DNA of 64,000 bases from Ignavibacteria bacterium. Lineage in GTDB: Bacteria > Bacteroidota > Ignavibacteria > SZUA-365. The stretch is taken from the NCBI GenBank assembly GCA_016720835.1, contig JADKJW010000014.1, positions 70,526 through 134,525 of the forward strand, read 5' to 3'. Below, one piece after another: positions 36,901 through 45,743 of the stretch (within the stretch, counting starts at the first letter, position 1; each line of letters starts with the position of its first letter). The translations under genes and the position numbers were made by a program. The notes under the pieces are model-generated. The model was not told where the DNA came from. It searched no databases and saw nothing but the letters and a program-made list of their open reading frames with translations.

Positions 36901-37500
36901 ACCGCGCAGATGATGTCCTCCGAGCTCGAAGCGACGCGGCGCGCGCTCAGCGAGACGCGCGCAACCCTCGAGCGCAGTCCCGTCGGCAAAGGCGAGGCAC
37001 GCGAGGTCGATCTCAATCACCTGCTTGAAGAGAGCGTGCAGGCGGCCTTCCACGCCATGCGCGCCACCGCGCCGGATTTCCGCTGCGCGATCAAGCGGGA
37101 CCTGGATCCGCAGCTCCCCGCGCTTCGCGTCATTCCGCAGGACGTGTCGCTCGCGTTCCATCATCTTCTCCGCAACGCGTTTCAGGCGGCGGACGAAAAG
37201 CGACGCGGCGCGGACACCGATCCGTTGTACGAGCCCGCGGTGGGCGTGCGCACCGCGATGCGCGGCGATGCCGTGATCGTGTCGATCCGCGACAACGGCA
37301 ACAGGATCGCCGCGGACATGCGCGCGCATTTTCGAACCGAACTTCACCACCAAAGCGGCGGGCGAGGCCGCGGGGATGGGCCTGACGCAGAGCAACGAGA
37401 TTATCACCTCGCATGGCGGCACCATCGCCGTCGGCAGCAAGGAGGGCATCGGCAGCGAATTCATCGTGACCCTGCCCCTCGCCTGAACGATGCGCCATGA
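33991..37500 (+). CDS. Propeller sensor with Y_Y_Y and kinase-type ATPase domains, C-terminus frameshifted
   Basis: The open frame gives 1169 residues. The N-terminus is a lipoprotein-like signal (SLILQGC, lipobox LQGC). Residues about 155-740 form two beta-propellers of repeats such as DRLWVATAHGLWMADGESG and GAIWIGTNAGVDVFDPGSG. A Y_Y_Y-type Ig domain (FTGSQLTHRHGTRYRFILEG), one membrane helix (WWAFLIYAGLLCGFLILMA) and a coiled coil follow. A GHKL ATPase domain then has an N box (FHHLLRNAFQAADE) and DNG. The end of the frame is scrambled. Shifting frame at 37318-37330 restores ARIFEPNFTTKAAGEAAGMG, LTQSNEIITSHGG and a stop at 37486. No phospho-acceptor His domain and no receiver domain are visible. 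It resembles Bacteroidetes propeller sensors, but signalling output is uncertain. Confidence 0.75.
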   Translation: MKHDQITSFAGVIVVSSLILQGCLFPKRDVPFPADADGTGSAERGSFSWGTQGTVTWDIPDPRGVAVPTPVPLAWTPLASARVDMAEYTSFEAPMNEESFIIVDEPATVCDFNAVPVQTVTFSTSLLGLGATTPGGSPKISDLATRGVLRIDGEMGLPGPACNSILRDRHDRLWVATAHGLWMADGESGSTYSTMQGLASNDITALLEDGEGRIWAGTRHSGIDVIDPATGTVNHADTRQGLQDQRILGLAIDSRRQIWMSTQSGVSVLDPSRGRLKHIGPGQGLSGVWSEPGTTIAEDAGGAMWIATPKGIDVLSPATGTLARVRLKSGVPIGPATAALRAIDGTMLVGARGGADVFDPSTKRVKHVGPAQGLTLAASCIGQDGRGRLWFGTAGAGVVATDPAEMRFTVYGTREGLSDNRIASLECDSTGAVWIGTQEHFLSLLDPVGRGLMHFGAPHGLRFGSVTGIVPDTSRTMLVGSTGLGLVLVDRMSGTASTAAVPAVQLRRDRSGDVWAATRNGVVVIDPSRQLARMLDMRHGLGSADITCTMRTRGGAVWIGSNGGGATVTDSALSHPKRLRAGNGLGSDVVTALLEDAGGAIWIGTNAGVDVFDPGSGTTRHAVIRGLRDDAAIAALFEDSHGRVWIGCDGDGLVILDPAKGTSLCLTGRNGLPGMFVASFAERGGDVYCGTSHGLCVVTLRGDNPPVLRNYGRAEGFPKFAFNAQSVAIAPDGALWWGVGDLLTRMPPDAVADDRAPLTRVTGIEIMDRRETFATQRWLRDVLARVNVQVDLRRSAASQGAPGAKDDGMHARAGIAWSGIEGPYQLPRDLALPWDQNHVRISFTGSQLTHRHGTRYRFILEGADDSWSAMTDSPFADFRNLSGGSYAFLVSSRGFDGRWSAPAVFRFTVAPPPWRTWWAFLIYAGLLCGFLILMARMQRRRVLRRELALARSREAELRETIQRAEHAREETAQMMSSELEATRRALSETRATLERSPVGKGEAREVDLNHLLEESVQAAFHAMRATAPDFRCAIKRDLDPQLPALRVIPQDVSLAFHHLLRNAFQAADEKRRGADTDPLYEPAVGVRTAMRGDAVIVSIRDNGNRIAADMRAHFRTELHHQSGGRGRGDGPDAEQRDYHLAWRHHRRRQQGGHRQRIHRDPAPRLNDAP

Positions 37501-37667
37501 ATGCGCGGAGCCACTCCTGGGGCCGACGATTTTCATTGACCTTTTCCATGGAATGCGCTACGTTTCGGCACTGACAAGGATTTCCGAGACATGCCGCGAT
37601 GGATGCTTCCAAAACCGCGTATTCCTGCCGGATTTTCCGGGCGGCCTGCGTTATAACTGGGGATATC

Positions 37668-39750
37668 ATGAAGTGTACGGGCATCTTTGTTCTTGCTGCG
37701 TGGATGTGCGCGTTGACAATTGACGTTTCGGCCGGAGTACTGTATGCGCGCAGACCCGGAACTGAAACGCCGGTGTATCCGCTCCGAATCTCCAATATCC
37801 GTACCAGCGTCACCATCAACGGACAGTTCGCCGTCACGCATGTGGACGAGGAATTTTTCAACGACAACAATCTCACGCTCGAGGGCTTCTACGCCTTCCA
37901 TCTGCCTGACGGTGCGCGCGTGGACGGCCTCTGGCTCTGGGAAAACGGTCAGCGCAAAACATTCGTCTGTCTGAAAAAGGAAGACGCGATACGCACGTAC
38001 GACAGCCTGCTCAGCGACCCGAGTCACGATCCGGCCATGCTCGAAGCACTGGGACAAAATCGATTTCAACTCAAGGTCTACCCCATCGCTCCGAAGAGCT
38101 CCCGGCGCATCGAGATCCAGTATTTCCAGACGCTCGCGCTGACAGAGGACGGGTTCATCCATTATCGGTACCCGTTGAACCTCAGCGGATATCAGACGAA
38201 GCCCGTAGAGAGCACATCGATGACGTTCACCGTGTCGTCGTGCACACGGATACTCGATTTCAAAACCGCCTTCGATGGCAACCCCATGCTGAACCGTGTG
38301 ACCAAGGTGGACGAGAACACCTACACGGTTTTCTTCGGTCTGGAGAATACGCTCTACTCCCTCGACTACGAACTCGCTTTCGCGCCGGAAGGGGTCTTCG
38401 ATATGTTCCCGACCCTGTCGTGGAAAGATCCGGTACACCTGAGTGCTGACGGGTACTTTATAACCTGGCATGGGTGGAAAGATGACAGCGGCAGCTCGCG
38501 CCTCCGCGATCTGGTTTTCGTGCTCGATAATTCGGGAAGCATGGCCGGCGATCGCGTGCGTGAAGTGACTGGCGCCGTGACGCAGGTGTTGCAGAAACTT
38601 CGTCCGACTGATCATTTCCGCCTCGTGCTTTTCCATCCTTCGACGAATGAGTTTCGCCGTCTCAGTTGCTTCCTCAGCGGGGTCCCGGACACCATCGCCC
38701 TGGCGATCGACTTCATCAATACATTCTACCAAGGAAACGTGGCACCACAGTTACGAGCAGGGGTTCAAATGCGGACTGCGCGCAAACTTCCGGCCCGACG
38801 CCGACAAGCGCCTGCTGTTCCTGACGGATGGTCAGCCGAATACCGGGAAGACCTCATTCGCGGATCTCATGGCGGTGATCAATGCGGAAGGCGTGCCGGG
38901 CGTGCGGATATATCCCGTCCTGTTCTACACGGACAGCTTGAAACTCCTCTACGACATCGCGGAGGCGACGGGCGGCAAAGCACAGACCGTCGAAAAGGGC
39001 GACAGCCTGGAGTCGGTCATCACGCGCCTCATGTTCGATCTCGATATGGGAGGAGTGAGGCAGCCTGTCGTCACCTATCTCGACGGGAAGACGTACCAGG
39101 TGTATCCGCCTGCCTTCGGCCTGATGGTCGCGACGGACCAGATTGTCACGACAGGCCGCTGGACCGGTGACGGGAAAGACCGCGCAAACGTGCGTTCAAT
39201 GAAGTCCGATTCAACCTTCCGAGACCTGACGCGCAATGTGGACTTCGCAACCTGCACATCGAATCTCAAGGACGTCGGCGCGTACTGGGCATCGAAGCGC
39301 ATCGACCAGCTCCTGGCGGATATCAAGCAGTACGGCGAGACCGCGGAACGGAAGGATACTGTCATCGACTTGAGCATCGCGTTCGGCGTGCTCACACCAT
39401 ACACTGCATTTCTCGTGCTTGATCCAACGCAGACCCGCATTGAAGCTGCACCGCAGGCTGTGGGCTTCGTGCTGGGCCGCTCGTATCCGAATCCCCTCTC
39501 ATTGTCGCGCGGCGCACAGGTTTCTCTGACACTCGACGTGACGCATTCAGCGCCCGTGCGTGTCGTGATCACCGATATTCTCGGCCGTGTGCTGCGCGTG
39601 TTGCCCTACTCCTTCTTCGATCAGGGCCGCCACATCATTTCGTGGGATGGCCGCGACGAGGCGGGCCGGTTTGTCGCTCCCGGTACCTATGTGCTGCGCG
39701 TCATGACCGATGCGGGCGCGTCGCAGCAACGCCTCGTCATCACACCGTGA
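37668..39750 (+). pseudogene. VIT/VWA-domain T9SS protein, copy 1, frameshifted
   Basis: This is a tandem paralogue of the intact gene at 39972. The signal peptide (MKCTGIFVLAAWMCALTIDV) leads into an identical mature start, AGVLYARRPGTETPVYPLRI. It has an N-terminal VIT domain, a VWA domain with intact MIDAS motif DNSGS (from Asp287), and a T9SS-like C-terminus (SYPNPLSLSRGAQ ... ILGRVLRVLPY ... APGTYVLRV). The frame breaks at about 38735-38752: before it the sequence follows copy 2 up to LAIDFINTFYQG, and after it resumes as SYEQGFKCGLRANF in the next frame. There are no other stops, so one small indel separates the two halves. It may be a recent mutation, a phase switch or a sequencing error. 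If translated as is, it would lose half of the VWA domain and the sorting signal. Confidence 0.75.
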
Positions 39751-39971
39751 CAGTTCAGCGCAATCTGACGAAGCCATAAACCATCGTTCCTGTGGTCTCA
39801 CATCGTCCTTCGTTTCCATTCATTTTTTCGCGCAATGATGAACGTTTCAATATTCAACTCCGGTCTTCCGAATTGTACCCCTGTTTTCAATGCCGGGAGC
39901 AGTCGGTGCTGCTCCGAACACTGATGACAATCGGGAGTGCCGGAATCACTCGTCTTCCTGCGGGGGAAACC

Positions 39972-42068
39972 ATGAAGTTCATGAAGGTGGTTGCCATTGT
40001 TGCCGCTCTCTTCGCATTGACCATCGAGATGTCGGCAGGCGTGCTCTACGCGCGCAGACCGGGAACCGAGACGCCGGTGTATCCTCTTCGCATCTCGCAC
40101 ATTCGTACCAACGTCACCATCAACGGGCAGCTCGCCGTGACGCACGTGGACGAGGAATTCTTCAACGACAACAATCTCACGCTCGAGGGCTTCTACGCCT
40201 TTCAGCTGCCTGACGGCGCGCGCGTGGACGGCCTCTGGCTCTGGGAGAACGGTCAGCGAAAGATTTTCGTCTGCCTGAAGAAGGAGGACGCCGAGCGCAA
40301 GTACGACAGCGTCGTGATCGGCACGAGGCGCGATCCCGCCCTGCTCGAGGCGCTCGGGCAGAACCGCTTTCAGCTCAAGGTCTTCCCCATCGCCCCGCAC
40401 AGTTCGCGGCGCATCGAGATCCAGTATTTCCAGACGCTCGCACTGACAGAAGACGGTTTTGTCCATTATCGATACCCGCTCAATCTCGCCGCGTACCAGA
40501 CGCAGCCCGTCGAGTCCACATCCATGACGTTCAACGTATCGTCCTGCAAACGGATCCTCGGCTTCAAGACCTCCTTCGACGCCAATCCCCTCCTCAACCG
40601 CGTGACGAAGGTGGACGACAACACGTACACGGTGACCTTCGGCCTCGAGAATCAGCTGTACGGTTTCGACTACGAATTGTCCTTCGCGCCCGAAGGCATC
40701 TTCGACATCTTTCCGACACTCTCGTGGAAGGATCCGAAGCAGCCGGCTGCAGACGGGTACTTCATGACCTGGCATGGGTGGGATGACGGGAACGGCACGC
40801 CGACCGTCAAGCGGGATCTCGTCTTCGTCCTCGACGCCTCCGGCAGCATGGCGGGCGAACGCATCGCATCGGTCACCGGCGCAGCGAAGCAGGTGCTGCA
40901 GAAACTCCGCCCGTCGGACCACTTCCGTCTCGTCCTGTTCAGCACGAACGCCATCTCCTACCCCGCGGACCGAAGTTTTCTCGTCGCCGATCCCGACACG
41001 ATCGCCGCGGCGCTGGACTTCATCACCAAAACGTACGTGGCCGAGGGCGGCACCAATTACGAGCAGGCCTTCGTTGCTGGGCTGTCCGCGGATTTCCGGG
41101 CTGATTCGGACAGACGGCTCCTTTTCCTCACCGACGGCGAGCCCAACATCGGGAAGACGACGCTCGCGGATCTGATGACGGTGATCAACGCCGTCGATCC
41201 CTCCGGAGTGCGCATCTATCCCGTGCTCTTCTACACCAATTCCATCCAGCTCCTCTACGATATCGCGCAGGCCCGCGGCGGCAAGGCGCAGAACGTGGAA
41301 CGCGGCGACAGCCTGCAGACCGTGATCTCGCGGTTGATGTTCGACCTCGAAATCGGCGGCGTGAGCCAGGCGTCGGTGTCGTACCTCGACGGCAGGACGT
41401 ACCTCGTCCATCCGCTCACTTTTCCGCCGATGGTTTCGAACGACCAGATCGTCACCACGGGCCGGTGGAACGGCGACGGCAGAGACCGCGCGAAGGTCCG
41501 ATTCATGAAGAGCGACGCGACCTTCGATGAAGTCACGCGCGACGTGGATTTCACGTCCTGCACGACAACCCTGAAGGAAGTCGGCGCGTACTGGGCGTCG
41601 AAGCGCATCGACAAGCTCCTCGCCGACATCAAGCAGTACGGCGAGACCGCGGAGCTGAAGCAGAACGTCATCGATCTGAGCATCGCCTTCAGCGTGCTGA
41701 CGCCGTACACCGCCTTCCTCGTCCTCGAGACGAATCCTGTCGATCCGACGCTGCGGCCCGACGACCTCCTCGCGGCCGCGGGCTACACGCTCGGCGCGTC
41801 GTATCCGCAACCGCTCGCGCTCGCGAAGGACGGTCAGGTCTCGCTCGTCCTCGACGCGGCGCATCCCTCGTTGGTGCGCATCGTCATCCCCGACGTCCTC
41901 GGCCGCGTGCTGCGCGTGCTGCCGCAGCAGTTCCTCGCCGCGGGACGCCATGTCATTTCCTGGGACGGACGCGACGATGCCGGGCGGCTGGTCGCTCCGG
42001 GAACCTATATCGTCCGCGTGACAACCGCAGCGGGATCGCTGCAGCGGCGCATCGTCGTGACGCGCTGA
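39972..42068 (+). CDS. VIT/VWA-domain T9SS-secreted protein, copy 2 (intact)
   Basis: A 698-residue exported protein. The start at 39972 begins the signal peptide MKFMKVVAIVAALFALTIEM. Residues about 20-170 form a VIT domain (inter-alpha-trypsin type: VTINGQLAVTHVDEEFFNDN, LEGFYAFQLPDGARV). Residues about 280-450 form a von Willebrand A domain with a metal-binding DASGS motif (Asp288, Ser290, Ser292) and LLFLTDGEPN. The C-terminal 85 residues are a T9SS-type sorting domain (SYPQPLALAKDG ... VLGRVLRVLPQQ ... APGTYIVRV). VIT/VWA proteins usually bind ligands through the metal site. A terminator follows. The distance of 221 bases to the frameshifted copy suggests each copy has its own promoter. 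Confidence 0.88.
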   Translation: MKFMKVVAIVAALFALTIEMSAGVLYARRPGTETPVYPLRISHIRTNVTINGQLAVTHVDEEFFNDNNLTLEGFYAFQLPDGARVDGLWLWENGQRKIFVCLKKEDAERKYDSVVIGTRRDPALLEALGQNRFQLKVFPIAPHSSRRIEIQYFQTLALTEDGFVHYRYPLNLAAYQTQPVESTSMTFNVSSCKRILGFKTSFDANPLLNRVTKVDDNTYTVTFGLENQLYGFDYELSFAPEGIFDIFPTLSWKDPKQPAADGYFMTWHGWDDGNGTPTVKRDLVFVLDASGSMAGERIASVTGAAKQVLQKLRPSDHFRLVLFSTNAISYPADRSFLVADPDTIAAALDFITKTYVAEGGTNYEQAFVAGLSADFRADSDRRLLFLTDGEPNIGKTTLADLMTVINAVDPSGVRIYPVLFYTNSIQLLYDIAQARGGKAQNVERGDSLQTVISRLMFDLEIGGVSQASVSYLDGRTYLVHPLTFPPMVSNDQIVTTGRWNGDGRDRAKVRFMKSDATFDEVTRDVDFTSCTTTLKEVGAYWASKRIDKLLADIKQYGETAELKQNVIDLSIAFSVLTPYTAFLVLETNPVDPTLRPDDLLAAAGYTLGASYPQPLALAKDGQVSLVLDAAHPSLVRIVIPDVLGRVLRVLPQQFLAAGRHVISWDGRDDAGRLVAPGTYIVRVTTAAGSLQRRIVVTR

Positions 42069-42119
42069 CGACTTTCCAGCGCGCGTGGGCGCGTCGCCTG
42101 CAATCCAGCCAGAGCGCGG

Positions 42120-42147
42120 GAAAAGCCTCCGAAACCGGAGGCTTTTC
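42120..42147 (+). terminator. Intrinsic terminator after VIT/VWA copy 2
   Basis: GAAAAGCCTCCG and CGGAGGCTTTTC form a perfect 12-bp stem with a 4-base loop, ending in a TTTT run, about 50 bases after the stop codon. Confidence 0.85.
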
Positions 42148-42284
42148 CTTTGCAGTATTTTCACCTCGCGCCGAAGGAAATCCCCGGACGTATTGAAACC
42201 CCGTCCGGACGGGTCTATATTGACCGGCAATATTTCGAGGAACGGACATTCCCGTCCTCAACCGCAGAACAAGAGAACCTGCAT

Positions 42285-45200
42285 ATGCCGATACCTGTTG
42301 ACCTGTCCCGTCCGCACCGCCGCGTCGCGACGCTGTTCGCGCTGCTGCTCGCCCTTGCCGCGCCGCATTCCCCCACCTTCGCGCAGCGCGCAACAGGCCC
42401 TGGCGTATCCGGTCCAGGCGCAGCCATTTCGCGGAGCGACGCATCCCTCTTCGTTCCGCGCGAGGCGCCTCGCAATCTTCCGGGCGCAGCGGCGAGCCGC
42501 TTTTTCGAAATCGATCCTTCCGTCTTCGATGTCTTCGATCCGGAGCCGGATGTCCTTTTTACTCTGACGGGTATCCCGATGCCGGATGGACGATCCGTCA
42601 CTGCCCTCGTGTCGCGCTTCGCCGTGGTGCAGGGCGAGACGCCGTTCCTCGTCGACGACGCGAAGCCGATGGCGCCGCCGCGACACGTGCTGCTGCGAGG
42701 CGAGATCGAGGGAGAGCCCGGCTCGCGCGTGTACCTCGCGATGTTCAGGGGCACGTGCTTCGGCTACGTGCAGCGCGCTTCGGGCGCGCGCGTGGTGTTC
42801 TCTCCCGTCGGTCCGCGCTCCACGCTCTGCGCGGTGACCGCCGAAGCCGACATGCCGCGGACCACCGCCCCGCCGGAATGCCACGCCGAGGAACTCCCGC
42901 AGTACGGTGAAGCGCTGCGCGCCATGCTCCCGCCCTCCGCCCTCCCCGCTCCGCGCAAAGGCCGCGCGACCATACAGAGCACGGCCACGCGGCTCAATCT
43001 CGCACTCGACTGCGACCAGAATTTCTACCAGCTTTGCGGCTCCAGCGTGAGCGCCGCGACGAACTACGCCATCGCGCTGCTCGGCGGCGTCAGCGACATC
43101 TACCGCCGCGACGCCGGCATCGTGTGGTACATTTCGTATCTCAATGTCTGGACGACCACGGGACCGTACCCGGGACCGAATGCCGACAGCCTGCTCACGC
43201 AAGTCCGTCGCTACTGGCTCGCGAACCATGCGACGGTGCCCCGTGCAGTGGTGCAGCTCCTCCACGGGCCGGGAACGGGAGGCATCGCCTGGGTGGACAT
43301 CCTGTGCGGGAACAGCTACGGGTATTCCATGTCTGGTGTCGATGGCGTGTATTCCTTCCCCCCTTCGGGATACATCTGGGACATCGACGTCGTCTCCCAC
43401 GAGCTGGGCCACAACGTCGGTTCGCCGCACACGCACAATTGCTGGTGGAGTCCCGCGGTGGATTCCTGCGTCAACGCGGAAGGCGGAAGCTGTTACTCCA
43501 CACCCAACGTGGTGCGCGGAACGATCATGAGTTATTGTCACCTGACCAGCGCCGGCACCGAACTGAAATTCCATTCGCGCGTCGGGCCGTTCCTGACAAG
43601 CAAGGCGAACGCCGCGTCATGCAAGGTCAGCCAGAGCGTTCCAGACGTCAACGCGGGACCGCCGAAAGCCGTGTGTTCGGGCATTCCCGTCCAGATTGGA
43701 AATCCGGCCACGAGCGGCACGCCTCCGTACACGTATCTCTGGTGGCCGTCGGCGGGCCTCTCCAGCGCGACCGTCTCGCAGCCGATGGCGAGTCCCGGCG
43801 TCACCATCAAGTATCACGTTCGCGCGACGGATGCGAACGGTTTCCGCGCGTACGACAGCGTCGTCGTCACTCCCGCTCCGTCGCCGTCCGCTGAGGCGGG
43901 TCCGGACCAGACCTTCTGTCAGGGGAACGGTGCAACCCTCGGCGGCACACCCGCGGCATCCGGCGGAACGCCGCCGTACAGCTATTCGTGGACGCCGGCA
44001 ACAGGTTTGAGCGCGACAAATGTCCCAAATCCGGTGGCGACCCCAGGCAGCACGATACGCTATCGCGTGCTCGTCACCGACTTCGCCGGTTGCACGGCGC
44101 GCGATTCCGTGCTTGTGCAGGTCGGAAGCCGATTGACCGTTGACGCCGGCCAGGACCAGACCATTTGCAACGGGACATCCACCGTCATCGGGAGTGTCGC
44201 CTCGGGAGGACAGCCGCCGTACGCCTACACCTGGACTCCCGCCGCGGGCTTGAGCGATCCCAATATCGCCTCCCCTGTCGCCGCCCCGTCGAGCAGCACC
44301 CTGTACACGCTCACCGTCGTCGACGCGTTCGGCTGCACCGGCAACGACGCGGTGCTCGTCACCGTCGTCACGCACCCGAACGCATCCCTCACGTGGACGG
44401 GCGCGGTGAACAATGAGTGGAGCACGCGCGGGAATTGGGATCAGACCTGCGCACTCCCCGGCACGGGGAGCGACATCACGATCCCGTACGGCACGCAGTC
44501 CCCCGTCAACGTCCCGGCGATCAGCCTCGGGGATCTCGTCATCAGCAACGGCTTGACGCTGGCGCTGTCGAATCCCATGACCGTCACCGGGACGCTCGCG
44601 CTGCAGGCAGGCTCGATCGAACTCGGCAATTCGGATCTGACCATCGGATATTCCGGCTCGATCAGCGGCGGCGACGCCGCGAGTTTCATTGTCACCACCG
44701 GCAACGGCGCGCTCGTGCAGACCGCGCTTGGCACGGGCGGGCGCACAGGGACGATTGCCTTTCCCGTGGGTCCGGCCGCCGCAACGTATGCGCCGGTGCA
44801 GCTCGCGAACACCGGAACGCCGGACCTGTTCGCCGTGCGCGTGGAGCCGCTGGCACGCACGCGGGGAAGTTCCGGCACGCCGCTCGCTTCCGACGCCGTC
44901 AATCTCACCTGGCACATCGGCGAGGCGCAACTCGGCGGATCGAACGTCACGCTCGGACTGCAGTGGAACGGCGCCGACGAGCTGCCGCTGTTCGACCGCG
45001 CGCACAGTTTCGTCGCGCGTTACAACGGCAGTGTCTGGACGCCGCAGGGAATCGCGAAGCCCGCGGCGGGAACGGATCCGTACACCCTTTCGACCTCCGG
45101 AGTCTTGTATCTCGGGGTATTCGGCGTCGGCGATCTGCAGTCGCCGTATCCCGTCGACTTTCTGTCCTTCTCCGCCTCCCCGATGGGAGACCGTGTCCTC

Positions 45201-45707
45201 CTTTCATGGACAACCTCGTCCGAAATCAACAGCAGCGGCTTCACCGTGGAGCGCCGCGCCCTCGAGCGACACGAAGGGACGGCACGCGGCTTCGTTCCGT
45301 CGAGCAGACGCGCAGAGGGCGGCCGCTACCGCGTCGAGGAGGGCAATCCTCCTTCCGCGAGCATCGCGTACAGGCTGAAGCAGATCGATCAGGATGGCGC
45401 CTGGAGATACTCGCCGGAAGTGCAGCTGGACCACAGCGCCTTGCCCTCCAGCGTCGCGCTTGCCGTCATTCCAAACCCATTGACCGACGGCGCGACGATC
45501 CGTCTCTCGCTTCCCGCCGCGGGCATCGTGTCGCTCGGCGTGTGGGACGCGCTCGGCCGTGAAGTCGCCCGTGTGATCGACGCCCGGCACTTCGACGCGG
45601 GGCAGCACGCCGTTCCCTTCTCGCGCGCCGGCATTCCAGCGGGCGCATATTTCCTCCGCGTCGTCACAGCGGACGAAACCAGAACACACAAGCTGCTCCT
45701 GCGATAA
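42285..45707 (+). CDS. T9SS-secreted reprolysin-like (M12B) zinc metalloprotease with Ig-like repeats
   Basis: A 1140-residue exported protein. The start at 42285 gives a signal peptide ending SPTFAQ. A propeptide-like region covers residues 35-220. The catalytic domain (about 220-445) has HELGHNVGSPH at residues 372-382, an HExxHxxGxxH zinc motif, and the Met-turn IMSYC with Met415, as in metzincins. Three Ig/PKD-like repeats follow (about 450-700), each with GTPPYTYLWWPS or GTPPYSYSWTPA style cores and CSG, FCQG and ICNG starts. A G8-like or autotransporter-type segment (WTGAVNNEWSTRGNWDQTC), an FN3-like domain and a T9SS sorting domain (VIPNPLTDGATI ... ALGREVARVIDA ... IPAGAYFLRVV) complete it. 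Extracellular proteolysis is likely; the target is unknown. Confidence 0.88.
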   Translation: MPIPVDLSRPHRRVATLFALLLALAAPHSPTFAQRATGPGVSGPGAAISRSDASLFVPREAPRNLPGAAASRFFEIDPSVFDVFDPEPDVLFTLTGIPMPDGRSVTALVSRFAVVQGETPFLVDDAKPMAPPRHVLLRGEIEGEPGSRVYLAMFRGTCFGYVQRASGARVVFSPVGPRSTLCAVTAEADMPRTTAPPECHAEELPQYGEALRAMLPPSALPAPRKGRATIQSTATRLNLALDCDQNFYQLCGSSVSAATNYAIALLGGVSDIYRRDAGIVWYISYLNVWTTTGPYPGPNADSLLTQVRRYWLANHATVPRAVVQLLHGPGTGGIAWVDILCGNSYGYSMSGVDGVYSFPPSGYIWDIDVVSHELGHNVGSPHTHNCWWSPAVDSCVNAEGGSCYSTPNVVRGTIMSYCHLTSAGTELKFHSRVGPFLTSKANAASCKVSQSVPDVNAGPPKAVCSGIPVQIGNPATSGTPPYTYLWWPSAGLSSATVSQPMASPGVTIKYHVRATDANGFRAYDSVVVTPAPSPSAEAGPDQTFCQGNGATLGGTPAASGGTPPYSYSWTPATGLSATNVPNPVATPGSTIRYRVLVTDFAGCTARDSVLVQVGSRLTVDAGQDQTICNGTSTVIGSVASGGQPPYAYTWTPAAGLSDPNIASPVAAPSSSTLYTLTVVDAFGCTGNDAVLVTVVTHPNASLTWTGAVNNEWSTRGNWDQTCALPGTGSDITIPYGTQSPVNVPAISLGDLVISNGLTLALSNPMTVTGTLALQAGSIELGNSDLTIGYSGSISGGDAASFIVTTGNGALVQTALGTGGRTGTIAFPVGPAAATYAPVQLANTGTPDLFAVRVEPLARTRGSSGTPLASDAVNLTWHIGEAQLGGSNVTLGLQWNGADELPLFDRAHSFVARYNGSVWTPQGIAKPAAGTDPYTLSTSGVLYLGVFGVGDLQSPYPVDFLSFSASPMGDRVLLSWTTSSEINSSGFTVERRALERHEGTARGFVPSSRRAEGGRYRVEEGNPPSASIAYRLKQIDQDGAWRYSPEVQLDHSALPSSVALAVIPNPLTDGATIRLSLPAAGIVSLGVWDALGREVARVIDARHFDAGQHAVPFSRAGIPAGAYFLRVVTADETRTHKLLLR

Positions 45708-45743
45708 GCGCGTCCTGCGGCACCGCCGTGAGAGAAAGGCGGG

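Noticed and set aside
37501..37667. Small gene between the sensor and VIT/VWA copy 1
   Set aside because: The open frame here only overlaps the signal peptide region of the next gene and has no ribosome-binding site.
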